NCBI RefSeq assembly: GCF_029760895.1
Contig: NZ_CP121679.1
Location: 2,480,001 to 2,544,000, forward strand
DNA: 64,000 nucleotides
From: Ancylobacter sp. WKF20
GTDB taxonomy: Bacteria > Pseudomonadota > Alphaproteobacteria > Rhizobiales > Xanthobacteraceae
Direction: 5' to 3'
Shown: piece by piece, positions 55,402 through 64,000 of the stretch
Layout: every line of letters begins with the position of its first letter
Numbering within the stretch: position 1 is the stretch's first letter
Program-made: the position numbers and the translations under genes
Notes under the pieces: model-generated
Database searches by the model: none
What the model saw: the letters and a program-made list of their open reading frames with translations, nothing else
Told to the model about the DNA's origin: nothing

Positions 55402-55839
55402 GGAGCGTTCCTCAAATGGCGGTTGTCCGCATGGGCGGCGAAAGCTGGCCCAGTCGGCGCCGGGTTGCAAGCCGGTAGGATGGTCACGGCCGGACGGACC
55501 CGGCACGCAGCCGGGCGGCGGCACAGCCCGCGACGTGCCTCACGCAAGGTGAACAGCGTCGCAGGACAAGAGCTGTCGTCCGGCACGCGATTGACAACCC
55601 CCAAACCCGTTCATAAGTGTGGCAGGCGTCGCGGGGCCTCCCCGGCGCTCGCATTTATGTGACGGGACGCCCCGCATGGGTGTCGCAGCGGCCAGAACCT
55701 CCGGACCCATTTCAGCCGCAAATGGGGTCTCGATGAGATCCGGCCCTTGCGCTCGCGCGGGACGTGCGCACAGGATCCGGTGGCCCGTCACCGCCGCGAT
55801 CCGGTATCGGCCCCTGGCGGGACACGGATTGGATGCCTC
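55402..55839. promoter_or_regulatory. 438-bp divergent region between the parvulin gene and secA, with a hairpin in the secA leader
   Basis: No gene is convincing here. A hairpin with perfect CCCATTT/AAATGGG arms (55706-55712 and 55720-55726), extended by further pairing past a bulged G, lies 114 bp before the secA ATG. Short frames overlap the secA start, but none carries a known arrest motif. The region must contain both outward promoters. Confidence 0.5.
55591..55619 (+). promoter_or_regulatory. Candidate sigma-70 promoter for secA
   Basis: A consensus -35 TTGACA (55591-55596) is followed after 17 bases by TAAGTG (55614-55619) as a weak -10. It lies 221 bp upstream of the secA ATG, implying a long leader. 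Confidence 0.45.
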
Positions 55840-58635
55840 ATGTTCGGCGCTCTCGCGCGAAAGCTCTTCGGATCGGCCAATGACCGCCGCGTGCGCGGCT
55901 ACCGGCCGAAGGTCGCCGCCATCAATGCGCTCGAACCGGAGCTGATCGCGCTCACGGATGACGAGCTGCGCGCGCGCACCGTTACCTTCCGCGAACAGCT
56001 CGCCAATGGCGCGAGCCTCGACGATCTGCTCATCCCCGCCTTCGCCACGGTGCGCGAGGCGGCCAAGCGCGCTCTCGGGCAGCGGCATTTCGACGTACAG
56101 CTCATCGGCGGCATGGTGCTGCATGAGCGCGGCATCGCCGAGATGCGCACCGGCGAAGGCAAGACGCTGGTGGCGACCGGGCCGGTCTATCTCAACGCGC
56201 TGACCGGCAAGGGCGTCCACGTCGTCACCGTGAACGACTACCTCGCCAAGCGCGACGCGGAGTGGATGGGCCGCGTCTACCGCTTCCTCGGGCTCACCGT
56301 CGGAATCATCCATCACGGCATGGACGATAATGAGCGCCGCGCGGCCTATGCCTGCGACGTGACCTACGCGACCAATAACGAGCTCGGCTTCGACTATCTG
56401 CGCGACAACATGAAGTACGAGCTGAACCAGATGGTGCAGCGCCCGCACTTCTTCGCCGTGGTCGACGAGGTCGACTCCATCCTGATCGACGAGGCGCGTA
56501 CCCCGCTCATCATCTCCGGCCCGCTCGACGACCGCTCGGATTTCTACAACACCATCGACACCTACATTCCCAAGCTGTCGAAGGAGGATTACGAGGTCGA
56601 CGAGAAGCAGCGCTCCGTCGCCATGACCGAAGCCGGCATGGAGAAGATGGAGACCCTGCTGCGCGAGGCCGGCCTGCTCAAGGGCGAGAGCCTCTACGAC
56701 ATCGAGAACGTCTCGGTCGTCCATCACGTCAATCAGGCGCTGCGGGCCCACACGCTGTTCCAGCGGGACAAGGACTACATCGTCCGCAACAATGAAGTCG
56801 TCATCATCGACGAGTTCACCGGCCGCATGATGCCGGGCCGCCGCTATTCGGAAGGCCTCCATCAGGCGCTGGAAGCCAAGGAGCGCGTTCAGGTTCAGCC
56901 CGAGAACCAGACGCTCGCCTCCATCACGTTCCAGAACTATTTCCGCATGTATGAGAAGCTGGCCGGCATGACCGGTACGGCGAACACCGAAGCGGCCGAG
57001 TTCCAGGACATCTACAATCTCGAAGTGGTCGAGATCCCGACCAACCTGCCGGTGCAGCGCGTCGACGATGACGACGAGGTCTACCGGACCGCCACCGAGA
57101 AATACAACGCCATCATCGACCTCATCACCGAGTGCAAGACGCGCGGCCAGCCGGTGCTGGTCGGCACGACCTCGATCGAGAAGTCGGAACTGCTGGCCGA
57201 GCTGCTGAAGAAGCGCGGCTTCAAGCAGAAGGACTTCTCCGACCCCGACGCCTTCCGCCCGCTCTATGACGGCGACCAGGGCACGGCGGACGACAAGGTG
57301 TTCGCGGTGCTGAACGCCCGCCACCACGAGCAGGAATCCTACATCGTCGCGCAGGCCGGCGTGCCCGGTGCCATCACCATCGCCACCAACATGGCCGGCC
57401 GCGGCACCGACATCCAGCTCGGCGGCAACGCCGAGATGCGCATCCAGCACGAGCTGCCGCATCTGCCCGAGGGCGAGGAGCGCGTGGCGGCCGAGCAGCG
57501 CATCCGCGACGAGATCGCCCGGCTGAAGAAGAAGGCGCTGGAGGCCGGCGGCCTCTACGTCATCGGCACCGAGCGCCATGAGAGCCGGCGCATCGACAAC
57601 CAGCTGCGCGGCCGCTCCGGCCGCCAGGGCGACCCCGGCCATTCGCATTTCTTCCTGTCGCTGGAAGACGACCTGATGCGCATCTTCGGGTCGGACCGGC
57701 TCGACGGCATGCTGCAGAAGCTCGGCCTCAAGGAGGGCGAGGCGATCGTCCATCCCTGGATCAACCGCGCGCTGGAAAAGGCGCAGCAGAAGGTCGAGGC
57801 GCGCAACTACGACATCCGCAAGAACCTGCTGAAATACGACGACGTGATGAACGACCAGCGCAAGGTCGTCTTCGAGCAGCGCATCGAGCTGATGCATGAC
57901 GAGGACGTGGCCGAGACGGTCGCGGAGATGCGCCACGGCGTCATCGACGATCTCGTCACCAAATTCGTGCCGCCGAACGCCTATCCCGAGCAGTGGAACA
58001 CCGACGGGCTCGCCGAGGCGCTGCGCGGCGTGCTTGGCCTCGAGCTGCCGGTCAAGGAATGGGCCGCCGAGGAAGGCATCGCTGATGAGGAGATGCGCGA
58101 GCGCATCCAGCGCCGCGCCGACGAGGCCATCGCCGCCAAGGCCGCCAAATATGGCCCGGAGATCATGCGCTATGTCGAGAAGTCGATCCTTCTCCAGACG
58201 CTCGATCACCTCTGGCGCGAGCACCTCGTCACGCTCGACCATCTGCGTCAGGTGGTCGGCCTGCGCGGCTACGCCCAGCGCGACCCGCTGAACGAGTACA
58301 AGTCCGAAGCGTTCCAGCTCTTCGAGGCCATGCTCGCCAATCTGCGCGAGGCCGTCACCGCCCAGATGATGCGGGTGGAGATCATGACCCAGCCGCCGGC
58401 GGACGACCTGCCGCCGATGGCCGCGCACCACATCGACGCCGCCACCGGCGAGGACGAGTTCGCCATCGCCGACGCGGAGTTCGCCGCGCAGGCGACGCTC
58501 GCCCCCTCGGTCGACGAGAACGGCCAGCCGCGTGACCCGAACGACCCCGCCACCTGGGGCCGCGTCGGGCGCAACGAGCCCTGCCCCTGCGGCTCGGGCC
58601 TGAAGTACAAGCACTGCCACGGCAAGTTCATCTGA
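55840..58635 (+). CDS. secA: Preprotein translocase ATPase SecA
   Basis: SecA drives Sec-dependent export through SecYEG. The 931-residue protein has Walker A MRTGEGKT at 102-109, Walker B with [18 protein letters not shown], the helicase motif [14 protein letters not shown], and the helical wing and scaffold regions. A C-terminal SEC-C zinc motif [14 protein letters not shown] binds SecB and metal. The ATG at 55840 gives the standard start [17 protein letters not shown]; the open frame upstream is not used. A downstream NTF2-like gene overlaps its stop by one base. Confidence 0.97.
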   Translation: MFGALARKLFGSANDRRVRGYRPKVAAINALEPELIALTDDELRARTVTFREQLANGASLDDLLIPAFATVREAAKRALGQRHFDVQLIGGMVLHERGIAEMRTGEGKTLVATGPVYLNALTGKGVHVVTVNDYLAKRDAEWMGRVYRFLGLTVGIIHHGMDDNERRAAYACDVTYATNNELGFDYLRDNMKYELNQMVQRPHFFAVVDEVDSILIDEARTPLIISGPLDDRSDFYNTIDTYIPKLSKEDYEVDEKQRSVAMTEAGMEKMETLLREAGLLKGESLYDIENVSVVHHVNQALRAHTLFQRDKDYIVRNNEVVIIDEFTGRMMPGRRYSEGLHQALEAKERVQVQPENQTLASITFQNYFRMYEKLAGMTGTANTEAAEFQDIYNLEVVEIPTNLPVQRVDDDDEVYRTATEKYNAIIDLITECKTRGQPVLVGTTSIEKSELLAELLKKRGFKQKDFSDPDAFRPLYDGDQGTADDKVFAVLNARHHEQESYIVAQAGVPGAITIATNMAGRGTDIQLGGNAEMRIQHELPHLPEGEERVAAEQRIRDEIARLKKKALEAGGLYVIGTERHESRRIDNQLRGRSGRQGDPGHSHFFLSLEDDLMRIFGSDRLDGMLQKLGLKEGEAIVHPWINRALEKAQQKVEARNYDIRKNLLKYDDVMNDQRKVVFEQRIELMHDEDVAETVAEMRHGVIDDLVTKFVPPNAYPEQWNTDGLAEALRGVLGLELPVKEWAAEEGIADEEMRERIQRRADEAIAAKAAKYGPEIMRYVEKSILLQTLDHLWREHLVTLDHLRQVVGLRGYAQRDPLNEYKSEAFQLFEAMLANLREAVTAQMMRVEIMTQPPADDLPPMAAHHIDAATGEDEFAIADAEFAAQATLAPSVDENGQPRDPNDPATWGRVGRNEPCPCGSGLKYKHCHGKFI

Positions 58636-59033
58636 TGCCGGTGGACGCGGCCTCGCTTCCCGACAGGGACAGAAGCGAGGTCGCGGCCGCCGAAGCGCGC
58701 CTGCGCGACGCCGCGCTCGCCGGCGACGTAGCCGCCCTCGACGCGCTGCTGGCCGACGACCTCGTCTTCATCGACAGCGCAGGCCGGCTCCTGACCAAGC
58801 AGCAGGATCTCGACCTGCACCGCACCGGCACGCTGAAGCTCACGCGGCTGGAATTCTCCGACTACCGCTTGTCGCCCCTCGGCCCGGACGCGGTGCTCGT
58901 CTGGCTGCGGGTCGAGGCCGAGGGCAGCGCCGCCGGCGCGCCCTTCGCCGCCGCTTTGCGCTTCACCCGCGTCTGGCGACGCGAGGGAGGCCACTGGCGC
59001 ATCGCCAGCATCCACGCCACCGCGATCGCATAA
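58635..59033 (+). CDS. Nuclear transport factor 2 family protein (DUF4440)
   Basis: This 132-residue SnoaL/NTF2-like small alpha+beta protein contains AAEARLRDAALAGDVAALDAL, LADDLVFIDSAGRLLTKQQDL and FTRVWRREGGHWRIASIHATAI, the pattern of DUF4440. Members bind small ligands or act as enzymes or scaffolds; no substrate is evident. The ATG overlaps the secA stop (TGATG), so its translation is coupled to secA. Confidence 0.88.
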   Translation: MPVDAASLPDRDRSEVAAAEARLRDAALAGDVAALDALLADDLVFIDSAGRLLTKQQDLDLHRTGTLKLTRLEFSDYRLSPLGPDAVLVWLRVEAEGSAAGAPFAAALRFTRVWRREGGHWRIASIHATAIA

Positions 59034-59060
59034 ACCGCTGAAGCGGGCCCCGACGCACGC

Positions 59061-59173
59061 CGTCATCCCGGCCGAAGCGTAGCGCAGAGCCGGGATCGCG
59101 CCCCGCACGCCCTCGCCCGCACGCCCTGACCGGCACGCGATCCCGGATCGGCCTGCGGCCGTCCGGGATGACG
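59061..59173. repeat. Copy of the composite palindromic repeat (NTF2-transpeptidase gap)
   Basis: This is the longest and best copy (113 bp), with outer arms CGTCATCCCGG and CCGGGATGACG, a left hairpin and a right hairpin. An extra insertion of about 30 bases in the middle contains a tandem CACGCCCT(CG/GA)CC unit. It lies between two convergent genes. Confidence 0.85.
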
Positions 59174-59201
59174 TTTCACGGCGTTCGCCGATGAAAAACC
59201 G

Positions 59202-61040
59202 CTACTGGGCGCTCGAGGAGAAGCTGCCGGGGGTGAGGATGGTCGCGCCGGGCAGCGCCGCGCCCGTGCTGTCCGAGGCGGCGACGGAGGGGCGCAGCAC
59301 CGGGGTTTCCGAAGCCGCGGCCGGCGTCGGCACGGTGGCGTAGCTTGGGGCAGCGGGAGCGGCGGTCGCAGCGGCGGGAGCGGCCACCGGCGTCGCGGCC
59401 GGACGGGCGGCATTATGCGCCGCCGGGGCCGCGGCAGGCCGCGCGCTCGCCTGCGGCACGGGTGGCCGGACGGGCGGCATCGGCACATCGGCCGGGGCCT
59501 CCGTCGCCGCCGGCGCCGGTTCGGGCTTCGAGAGCGAGAGGCCGCTGAACAGGCTGGTGAGCGAGAAGCCGGACGACGCCGGCGCCGACGTCGCCGCAGC
59601 AGCCGGCACCGTGGCAGCGGCAGCGGCCGGAGCCACGGGAGCCGGGGTGGCGGGCGCGGGAGCCGTCGCGCTCGGTGCCGGTGCGGCGCTGGAGGCAGGA
59701 GCGGATGGCGCGGCCGGCGCGGCGGCGGAACCGCCGAACAGGCTCTTCACGCTGTCGAGGAAGCCACCGCCGCCGTCGAGCGCGGCGACCTGGGTGCCCG
59801 GCGCGGTCGCGGCCGGGGTGCGGGCACCGAAAAGGCTCGGCGCCTCGCTGGCGGCCACGGCGGTGGCGGCGGGCGCGTCGGCCGGGCGCGGCGCGGGGAG
59901 CGGCACATTGGCGAGCGTCGGAACCACATCGGCCTGCGCAAGCGCGACCGTCTCCTCCGGCGCGGGCTCATTGGTGGCGACGCCTTCGGTGCTGCCCGGC
60001 GGCTTCACCACGGGCGGCAGCGAACCGGGCGCCTTCAGCTCCGGATTCTGCAGCTTGGCGAGGAACACCTTGTGCATCCCGCCATCCTTGCCGGTCTTGA
60101 CCGGGGCGACGGGAACGGAGGCGTCGGCGCTGGCGATCTTGGTGGCGACTTCCTGCTGGCGGGCGGCGATCTCCTCGCCCAGCCCTTCCGGCAGCGTGTA
60201 GTCCGGGCAGGGCAGCGCCGCCTGGAACTTCTGCGTCGGGTCGGTGGGCGTGGCGTTGAAGACGTATTTCTTGCCGCAATAATCGACCTTGGGCGGCGCC
60301 TTGGTCAGCTCGAACGTGTCGCTGCCTTCCTTCAGCATCTTCCAGAAGGCGAGGTTCGGGTTGTTGCGGTGACGGACCATGTTGTCCGCCGTCATGCGGA
60401 ACGGATAGGCCTGCACCTGGAAAGAACGCTGCCCGCCCTTGAAGCTCTCGCGCCCGAGGACGAACAGTTCCTGGATCTGCTCATCGGTCATGGCGTAGCA
60501 GCCGCGCGACGAGCAGTCGCCATGCACCATCAGGTTCGAGCCGTAGCGGCCGAGCGCCTTGTCATAGGCGTTGGGAAAGCCGAGGTCGAAGGCGAGATAG
60601 TATTGCGAGTTCGGGTTCATCTGGCCGGGGGTGATCGTGTAGAACCCCTCCGGCGCCTGGCGGTCGCCCTCCTTGACCTTCGGCCCCAATTCGCCGGACC
60701 AGCGGCAGATCGGGTAGGTCTTGAGCAGCGCGTACTCGCCGCTGGTGGTCTCCTTCCAGACCTCCAGCTCGGATTCTTCCTTGTAGATGCGCACGACGAC
60801 GGGGCTCGTCGGCGCCATCTGCTTTTCCTGCATCAGGGCCAGCGTCTTCGGCGACAGCGTCATCGACTTGGAGAGCGGGCCGGGGCCGTCATCGCCCGTG
60901 CAGGCGGCAAGCGCGAGGGCGGCGCAGCCCGCCATGAGCGTGAGGCGCAGGCGCGCCGGCCACGCACGCAATGGCCCTGTCTGCGACGACGTGCGACGCG
61001 CGCCCGCCATCGTCTGCCGAGAAAACGCCGAAAGGCTCAA
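59202..61040 (-). CDS. YkuD-type L,D-transpeptidase lipoprotein with long Ala/Pro-rich tail
   Basis: This 612-residue protein has a lipoprotein signal ending LALAACTGD (Cys near 47). The YkuD domain (about 80-240) has the catalytic motif HGDCSSRGCYAMTD, His173 and Cys181, where the family consensus has HxxxxxxGC. Such enzymes make 3-3 peptidoglycan cross-links or attach proteins. From about residue 330 onward the chain is almost only Ala, Pro, Ser, Thr and Val, with several short LFG/SLF motifs (FLDSVKSLFGG, LTSLFSGLSL), suggesting a disordered wall-spanning tail. ATG codons occur near both 61040 and 61010, and the start is not certain. Confidence 0.87.
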   Translation of the reverse strand: MSLSAFSRQTMAGARRTSSQTGPLRAWPARLRLTLMAGCAALALAACTGDDGPGPLSKSMTLSPKTLALMQEKQMAPTSPVVVRIYKEESELEVWKETTSGEYALLKTYPICRWSGELGPKVKEGDRQAPEGFYTITPGQMNPNSQYYLAFDLGFPNAYDKALGRYGSNLMVHGDCSSRGCYAMTDEQIQELFVLGRESFKGGQRSFQVQAYPFRMTADNMVRHRNNPNLAFWKMLKEGSDTFELTKAPPKVDYCGKKYVFNATPTDPTQKFQAALPCPDYTLPEGLGEEIAARQQEVATKIASADASVPVAPVKTGKDGGMHKVFLAKLQNPELKAPGSLPPVVKPPGSTEGVATNEPAPEETVALAQADVVPTLANVPLPAPRPADAPAATAVAASEAPSLFGARTPAATAPGTQVAALDGGGGFLDSVKSLFGGSAAAPAAPSAPASSAAPAPSATAPAPATPAPVAPAAAAATVPAAAATSAPASSGFSLTSLFSGLSLSKPEPAPAATEAPADVPMPPVRPPVPQASARPAAAPAAHNAARPAATPVAAPAAATAAPAAPSYATVPTPAAASETPVLRPSVAASDSTGAALPGATILTPGSFSSSAQ

Positions 61041-61142
61041 TCCCGATACTCCCCGGTCCCACGCGGAACCGATGCAAAGCGTTAGCCCCGACGCGAGTTT
61101 ACCGCAAGCCCGCCCCCGCCACCAAGCGGCGCGGGGCGGCTC

Positions 61143-62096
61143 TCACAGCGTGCGGCCGATGGCGAGGAATTTTTCGCGCCGCGCCTTGCGCAGCGCCGGG
61201 GCGTCGAGCCCGTCGAGCCCGGTCAGCGCCGATTCGATGGCATCGCCCGTGGCGTTCATCGCCGCCAGCGGGTCGCGATGCGCGCCGCCCGGCGGCTCGG
61301 GAATGATGCCGTCGATGATGTGGAAGCGCGCGAGATCCTGCGCGGTGATCTTCATGTTCATCGCCGCTTCCTGCGCCTTGGCGGTGTCGCGCCACAGGAT
61401 CGAGGCCGCGCCCTCCGGCGAGATGACGGAGTAGATCGAATGCTCGAGCATCAGCACGCGGTTGGCGGTGGCGATGGCGATGGCCCCGCCCGAGCCGCCC
61501 TCGCCGATGATGACGGCGACATTCGGTACGCCGAGCGACAGGCACGCATCGGTCGAGCGGGCGATCGCCTCGGCCTGGCCGCGCTCCTCGGCGTCGAGGC
61601 CGGGGAAGGCGCCGGCGGTGTCGACCAGCGAGACCACGGGCAGCGAGAAACGGTCGGCCAGCTCCATCAGCCGCGCCGCCTTGCGGTAGCCCTCGGGCCG
61701 CGCCATGCCGAAATTGTGCTTGATGCGGGTCTCGGTGGTCGAGCCCTTTTCCTGCCCGATCAGGCAGACCGGCCGGCCGCGAAAGCGCGCGAAGCCGCCG
61801 ATGATCGCCTGGTCGTCGCCGAATTTGCGGTCGCCGGCCAGCGGGTCGAATTCCTCGAACAGCGTGGTGGCGTAGTCGCTGAAATGCGGGCGCATCGGGT
61901 GGCGCGCCACCTGCGCCTTCTGCCAGGGCGTGAGGTTGGCATAGAGCTGCACCAGCGCGTCCTGCGCCTTGCCCTGCAACCGGCTGATGTCGTCGCCAAT
62001 GGCGACCGCGTCACCCTGCGCGGCGACCGCCCGCAGTTCTTCGAGCTTGGCCTCGAGCTCGGCCACGGGCTTCTCAAAATCGAGGTAGCTGCGCAT
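61143..62096 (-). CDS. accA: Acetyl-CoA carboxylase carboxyltransferase subunit alpha
   Basis: AccA with AccD transfers the carboxyl group from biotin to acetyl-CoA, making malonyl-CoA for fatty acid synthesis. The 317-residue protein starts with [20 protein letters not shown] and has [40 protein letters not shown] and [11 protein letters not shown], the oxyanion-hole region. It lies 127 bp after the xerD stop on the same strand. Confidence 0.97.
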   Translation of the reverse strand: MRSYLDFEKPVAELEAKLEELRAVAAQGDAVAIGDDISRLQGKAQDALVQLYANLTPWQKAQVARHPMRPHFSDYATTLFEEFDPLAGDRKFGDDQAIIGGFARFRGRPVCLIGQEKGSTTETRIKHNFGMARPEGYRKAARLMELADRFSLPVVSLVDTAGAFPGLDAEERGQAEAIARSTDACLSLGVPNVAVIIGEGGSGGAIAIATANRVLMLEHSIYSVISPEGAASILWRDTAKAQEAAMNMKITAQDLARFHIIDGIIPEPPGGAHRDPLAAMNATGDAIESALTGLDGLDAPALRKARREKFLAIGRTL

Positions 62097-62223
62097 TGCT
62101 TGTCGGTGAATCCGGCTTCAGGAGAACAGCCCCGCGGACGTGGGGCCCTTTAAGGTGGCGCGGAAGCTGCCCCGAGAGGGTGGCGACGTCAAGGCAAGCC
62201 TCGCTTTGCGGTGAATTGAGCGC

Positions 62224-63207
62224 TCAGTCGCCGCCGGTATCCCCAAACGGATGGAGGTCGCGCACCAGGCTCTTGAGCCGCTCGTCGAGCACATGGGTGT
62301 AGATCTGCGTGGTCGAGATGTCGGTATGGCCGAGCAGCGTCTGCACGATGCGCAGCTCCGCGCCATGGGCCAGAAGATGGCTGGCGAAGGCGTGGCGCAG
62401 CACATGCGGGGACAGGGTGGCCGGGTCGAGCCCCGCCGCCACGGCGAGATCCTTCAGATCGAGCGCCACTTGCTGGCGGGTGATGTGGCCGCTTGCCGCA
62501 GCGGACGGAAACAGCCAGCGCCCGCCCTCCCCGGCCTTGCCGGTGCGGGGGGCCTTCTCGGCCGGCTTGGCGCTCATGGCCCGCGCCTGCGCCTCGCGAT
62601 AGGCGCGCATCGCCACCTTGGCCGCCTCGCCGAGCGGGACCAGCCGCTCCTTGTTGCCCTTGCCGCGTACGATGATGGCGTCACCCTTGGCGCTGGCGGC
62701 GGAGGCCGGGAGCGCGGCGAGTTCGGAGACGCGCAGGCCCGTGGCGTAGAGCAGCTCGACGAAACAGGCGACCCGCGCCCGCCGCGCCGCCTCGCCCACG
62801 CTCAGCCCGGCCTCGCCGGCGCGGGCATGGGCGGTGTCGATGAGCGCCGTGACATCCTCCTGGCTCAGCACCTTGGGCAGCGGCCTTGTGCGGCGCGGAC
62901 CCTCCAGCACGGCGGAGGGGTCGTCGCCGCGGTGATTCTCCACATAGAGGAAGCGGTGATACTGGCGCAGCGCCGAGAGCCGGCGGGCGATGCTCGCCGC
63001 CGCGAGGCCGCGGGCCGAGAGTTCGGCGAGATAGGCGCGGATGGCGGGTGTGTCGGCCTCCAGCGGCCCCACGCCCTCGGTGGCGAGAAATTCCTCGTAA
63101 TCCTCGATGTCGCGGCCATAGGCGGCGAGCGTGTTGGCGCTGGCGCCGCGCTCGGCGGCGATCATGTCGAGAAACAGCGCCGCCGGACGGCGAGCGCCCG
63201 CGCTCAC
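62224..63207 (-). CDS. xerD: Site-specific tyrosine recombinase XerD
   Basis: XerD with XerC resolves chromosome dimers at dif near FtsK. The 327-residue protein has an N-terminal SAM-like core-binding domain (1-105) and the catalytic domain with Arg159 (ATGLRVSEL), Lys183, His268 and Arg271 (HVLRHAF), His294 (LLGHTDIS) and Tyr303 (QIYTHV). The Lys/Gly insertion around 212-228 is a feature of the family in Alphaproteobacteria. The GTG at 63205-63207 is chosen because it overlaps the stop of a 47-residue gene upstream by 4 bases and has GGAAG five bases upstream. Confidence 0.95.
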   Translation of the reverse strand: MSAGARRPAALFLDMIAAERGASANTLAAYGRDIEDYEEFLATEGVGPLEADTPAIRAYLAELSARGLAAASIARRLSALRQYHRFLYVENHRGDDPSAVLEGPRRTRPLPKVLSQEDVTALIDTAHARAGEAGLSVGEAARRARVACFVELLYATGLRVSELAALPASAASAKGDAIIVRGKGNKERLVPLGEAAKVAMRAYREAQARAMSAKPAEKAPRTGKAGEGGRWLFPSAAASGHITRQQVALDLKDLAVAAGLDPATLSPHVLRHAFASHLLAHGAELRIVQTLLGHTDISTTQIYTHVLDERLKSLVRDLHPFGDTGGD

Positions 63208-63347
63208 GGCGTCTTCCGGTCGAGCGGCACGTTGACGCTCATCTCGCGCGGCGTCGGCTCGACGAGATTGGCCAGCGCCCACATCGCGCCATAGCCGATG
63301 CCCGCGATGACACCGAGGATGACGAGAAGGCGGATAAGGCTCGGCAT
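63204..63347 (-). CDS. 47-residue membrane protein coupled to xerD
   Basis: This short gene begins at an ATG and ends at the TGA that overlaps the xerD GTG by 4 bases. The product has one hydrophobic helix (IRLLVILGVIAGIGYGAMWAL), then a polar tail (LVEPTPREMSVNVPLDRKTP). Its place directly before xerD, the coupling overlap and strong third-position GC bias make it a likely real gene conserved in Rhizobiales. No function is known. Confidence 0.75.
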   Translation of the reverse strand: MPSLIRLLVILGVIAGIGYGAMWALANLVEPTPREMSVNVPLDRKTP

Positions 63348-63534
63348 GTCAGCTTCCGTGCGGCGGGCGGGCCGGTGATTCGGTCGGGATTTTCCGTAAT
63401 CTCGATCCTAAGGTGTTTCCGGGCCTTTAAGGAACGGCGGGAAGGCGAGCGGCAGAGGCGGTGCATCAAGGCGGTGCATCTCATTGCGTCCCGTGCCGCC
63501 CGATGATAGGTCGCGCTTGGGAAATGGCACGGCG

Positions 63535-64000
63535 ATGACGGTCGAAACGGACGAGAGCAAGGCAATAGAGCTGCGGGACCGGCTGGGGACGCGCTCCATC
63601 GTTCTGGTCGGCATGATGGGGGCCGGCAAGTCCTCCGTCGGCAAGCGCCTGGCGCGCCGGCTGTCGCTGCCTTTCGCCGATGCCGATACCGAGATCGAGC
63701 AGGCGGCCGGCAAGACGATCCCGGAAATCTTCGCCCATCACGGCGAGCCCGCCTTTCGCGACGGCGAGAAGAAGGTCATCGCGCGGCTGCTGGAGACCGG
63801 GCCCATGGTGCTCGCCACCGGCGGCGGCGCCTTCATGAATGCGGAAACCCGCGAGGCCATCGCCCGGCTGGGCGTCTCGGTCTGGCTCAAGGCGGAACTC
63901 GACCTGCTGCTGCGCCGCGTGCGCCGGCGCGACGACCGCCCGCTGCTCAAGACCGAGGATCCCGCCGGCACGCTCGCCCGGCTCATCGACCTGCGCTACC
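63535..64000 (+). CDS. aroK: Shikimate kinase, 5' part
   Basis: AroK phosphorylates shikimate in aromatic amino acid synthesis. Only about 155 residues are visible before the window ends. The P-loop GMMGAGKSS is at residues 26-34. DADTEIEQAAGKTIPEIF contains the shikimate-binding Asp, and later motifs are FRDGEKKVIARLL and ATGGGAFMN. The lid region RRRDDRPLLK is near the edge. The ATG at 63535 follows an ATG frame that stops at once. The gene is divergent from the xerD leader and probably continues into aroB. Confidence 0.93.
   Translation, partial: MTVETDESKAIELRDRLGTRSIVLVGMMGAGKSSVGKRLARRLSLPFADADTEIEQAAGKTIPEIFAHHGEPAFRDGEKKVIARLLETGPMVLATGGGAFMNAETREAIARLGVSVWLKAELDLLLRRVRRRDDRPLLKTEDPAGTLARLIDLRY

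Noticed and set aside
55619..55945. Short frame overlapping the secA start, considered as a SecM-like or RAPP-type arrest peptide
   Set aside because: It contains no SecM arrest motif and no RAPP-like motif, has no signal peptide and overlaps secA out of frame. The Arg-rich translation looks like chance.
55540..58620. 1026-codon open frame on the minus strand opposite secA
   Set aside because: Same effect over secA. It has no homology I recognise and crosses the secA promoter region.

Overview
The window is a gene-dense, high-GC stretch of an alphaproteobacterial chromosome. Gene content and order point to the Hyphomicrobiales (Rhizobiales): ubiG divergent from lysC-ptsP-prfA-prmC-DUF4167, ffh-rpsP-rimM-trmD with rplS nearby, comF-grxC-nitrilase-DUF1178, phaA-phaB divergent from phaR, and many small Rhizobiales-type proteins (IalB, DUF930, DUF1036). 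The family Xanthobacteraceae (Ancylobacter/Starkeya type) is my best guess. It rests on the PHA genes, the base composition and a YddG-like exporter that, from memory, resembles the structurally characterised Starkeya novella protein. This placement is inference, not a search result.

Layout. 1-6.7 kb: 5' part of a lytic transglycosylase lipoprotein, galU, clpB, an MFS transporter and ubiG. 6.8-14.2 kb: lysC, ptsP (EI-Ntr), prfA, prmC, then a 0.58-kb less GC-rich gap with a start-less orphan reading frame, then a repeat-rich DUF4167 gene. 14.2-19.2 kb: MOSC protein, RNA cyclic phosphodiesterase, DUF1232, IalB, gloB, a DUF985 cupin and a YddG-like exporter. 19.3-25.4 kb: PHA precursor genes phaB and phaA with the divergent regulator phaR, an EAL protein with a degenerate GGDEF domain, and a lipoprotein alpha/beta hydrolase. 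25.5-29.3 kb: rpmF, mtgA, an ispA-type prenyl synthase, a small secreted protein and leuB. 29.5-33.1 kb: a GMC dehydrogenase with a Tat-exported small subunit, glyoxalase I, a ribbon-helix-helix protein and a RidA protein. 33.2-36.8 kb: leuD, cytochrome b561, a metallopeptidase, an unlisted 44-residue membrane protein and leuC. 37-39.2 kb: an AraC regulator divergent from an SDR. 39.2-43.9 kb: the rplS/trmD/rimM/rpsP/ffh translation and secretion set, split by a DUF1036 gene on the other strand. 44.2-47.8 kb: an atypical pyruvate kinase, DUF930 and ccmCDG. 47.9-52.4 kb: DUF1178, a nitrilase, grxC, comF, a methyltransferase, a proline-rich peptide and a hexapeptide acetyltransferase. 52.5-64 kb: mutT, argJ, a parvulin, secA, an NTF2-like protein, a YkuD L,D-transpeptidase, accA, xerD with a coupled 47-residue protein, and the start of aroK.

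Functional themes are central metabolism (leucine, arginine, aspartate-family and shikimate pathways), protein synthesis and export (RF1 and its methylase, L19, L32, S16, SRP54, SecA), cytochrome c maturation, carbon storage as PHA, detoxification of methylglyoxal (gloA and gloB, not adjacent), and envelope building (three peptidoglycan enzymes). I see no prophage, transposase gene, CRISPR array, rRNA or tRNA.

No obvious new multi-gene system is present. The items most worth a second look are a composite palindromic repeat recurring in at least five gaps, the orphan frame between prmC and DUF4167, the pyruvate kinase-like protein with an N-terminal extension and no regulatory domain, the DUF1036 insertion beside trmD, and several very small genes embedded in operons. 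Start codons marked as re-chosen were selected from ribosome-binding sites and the usual family N-termini.
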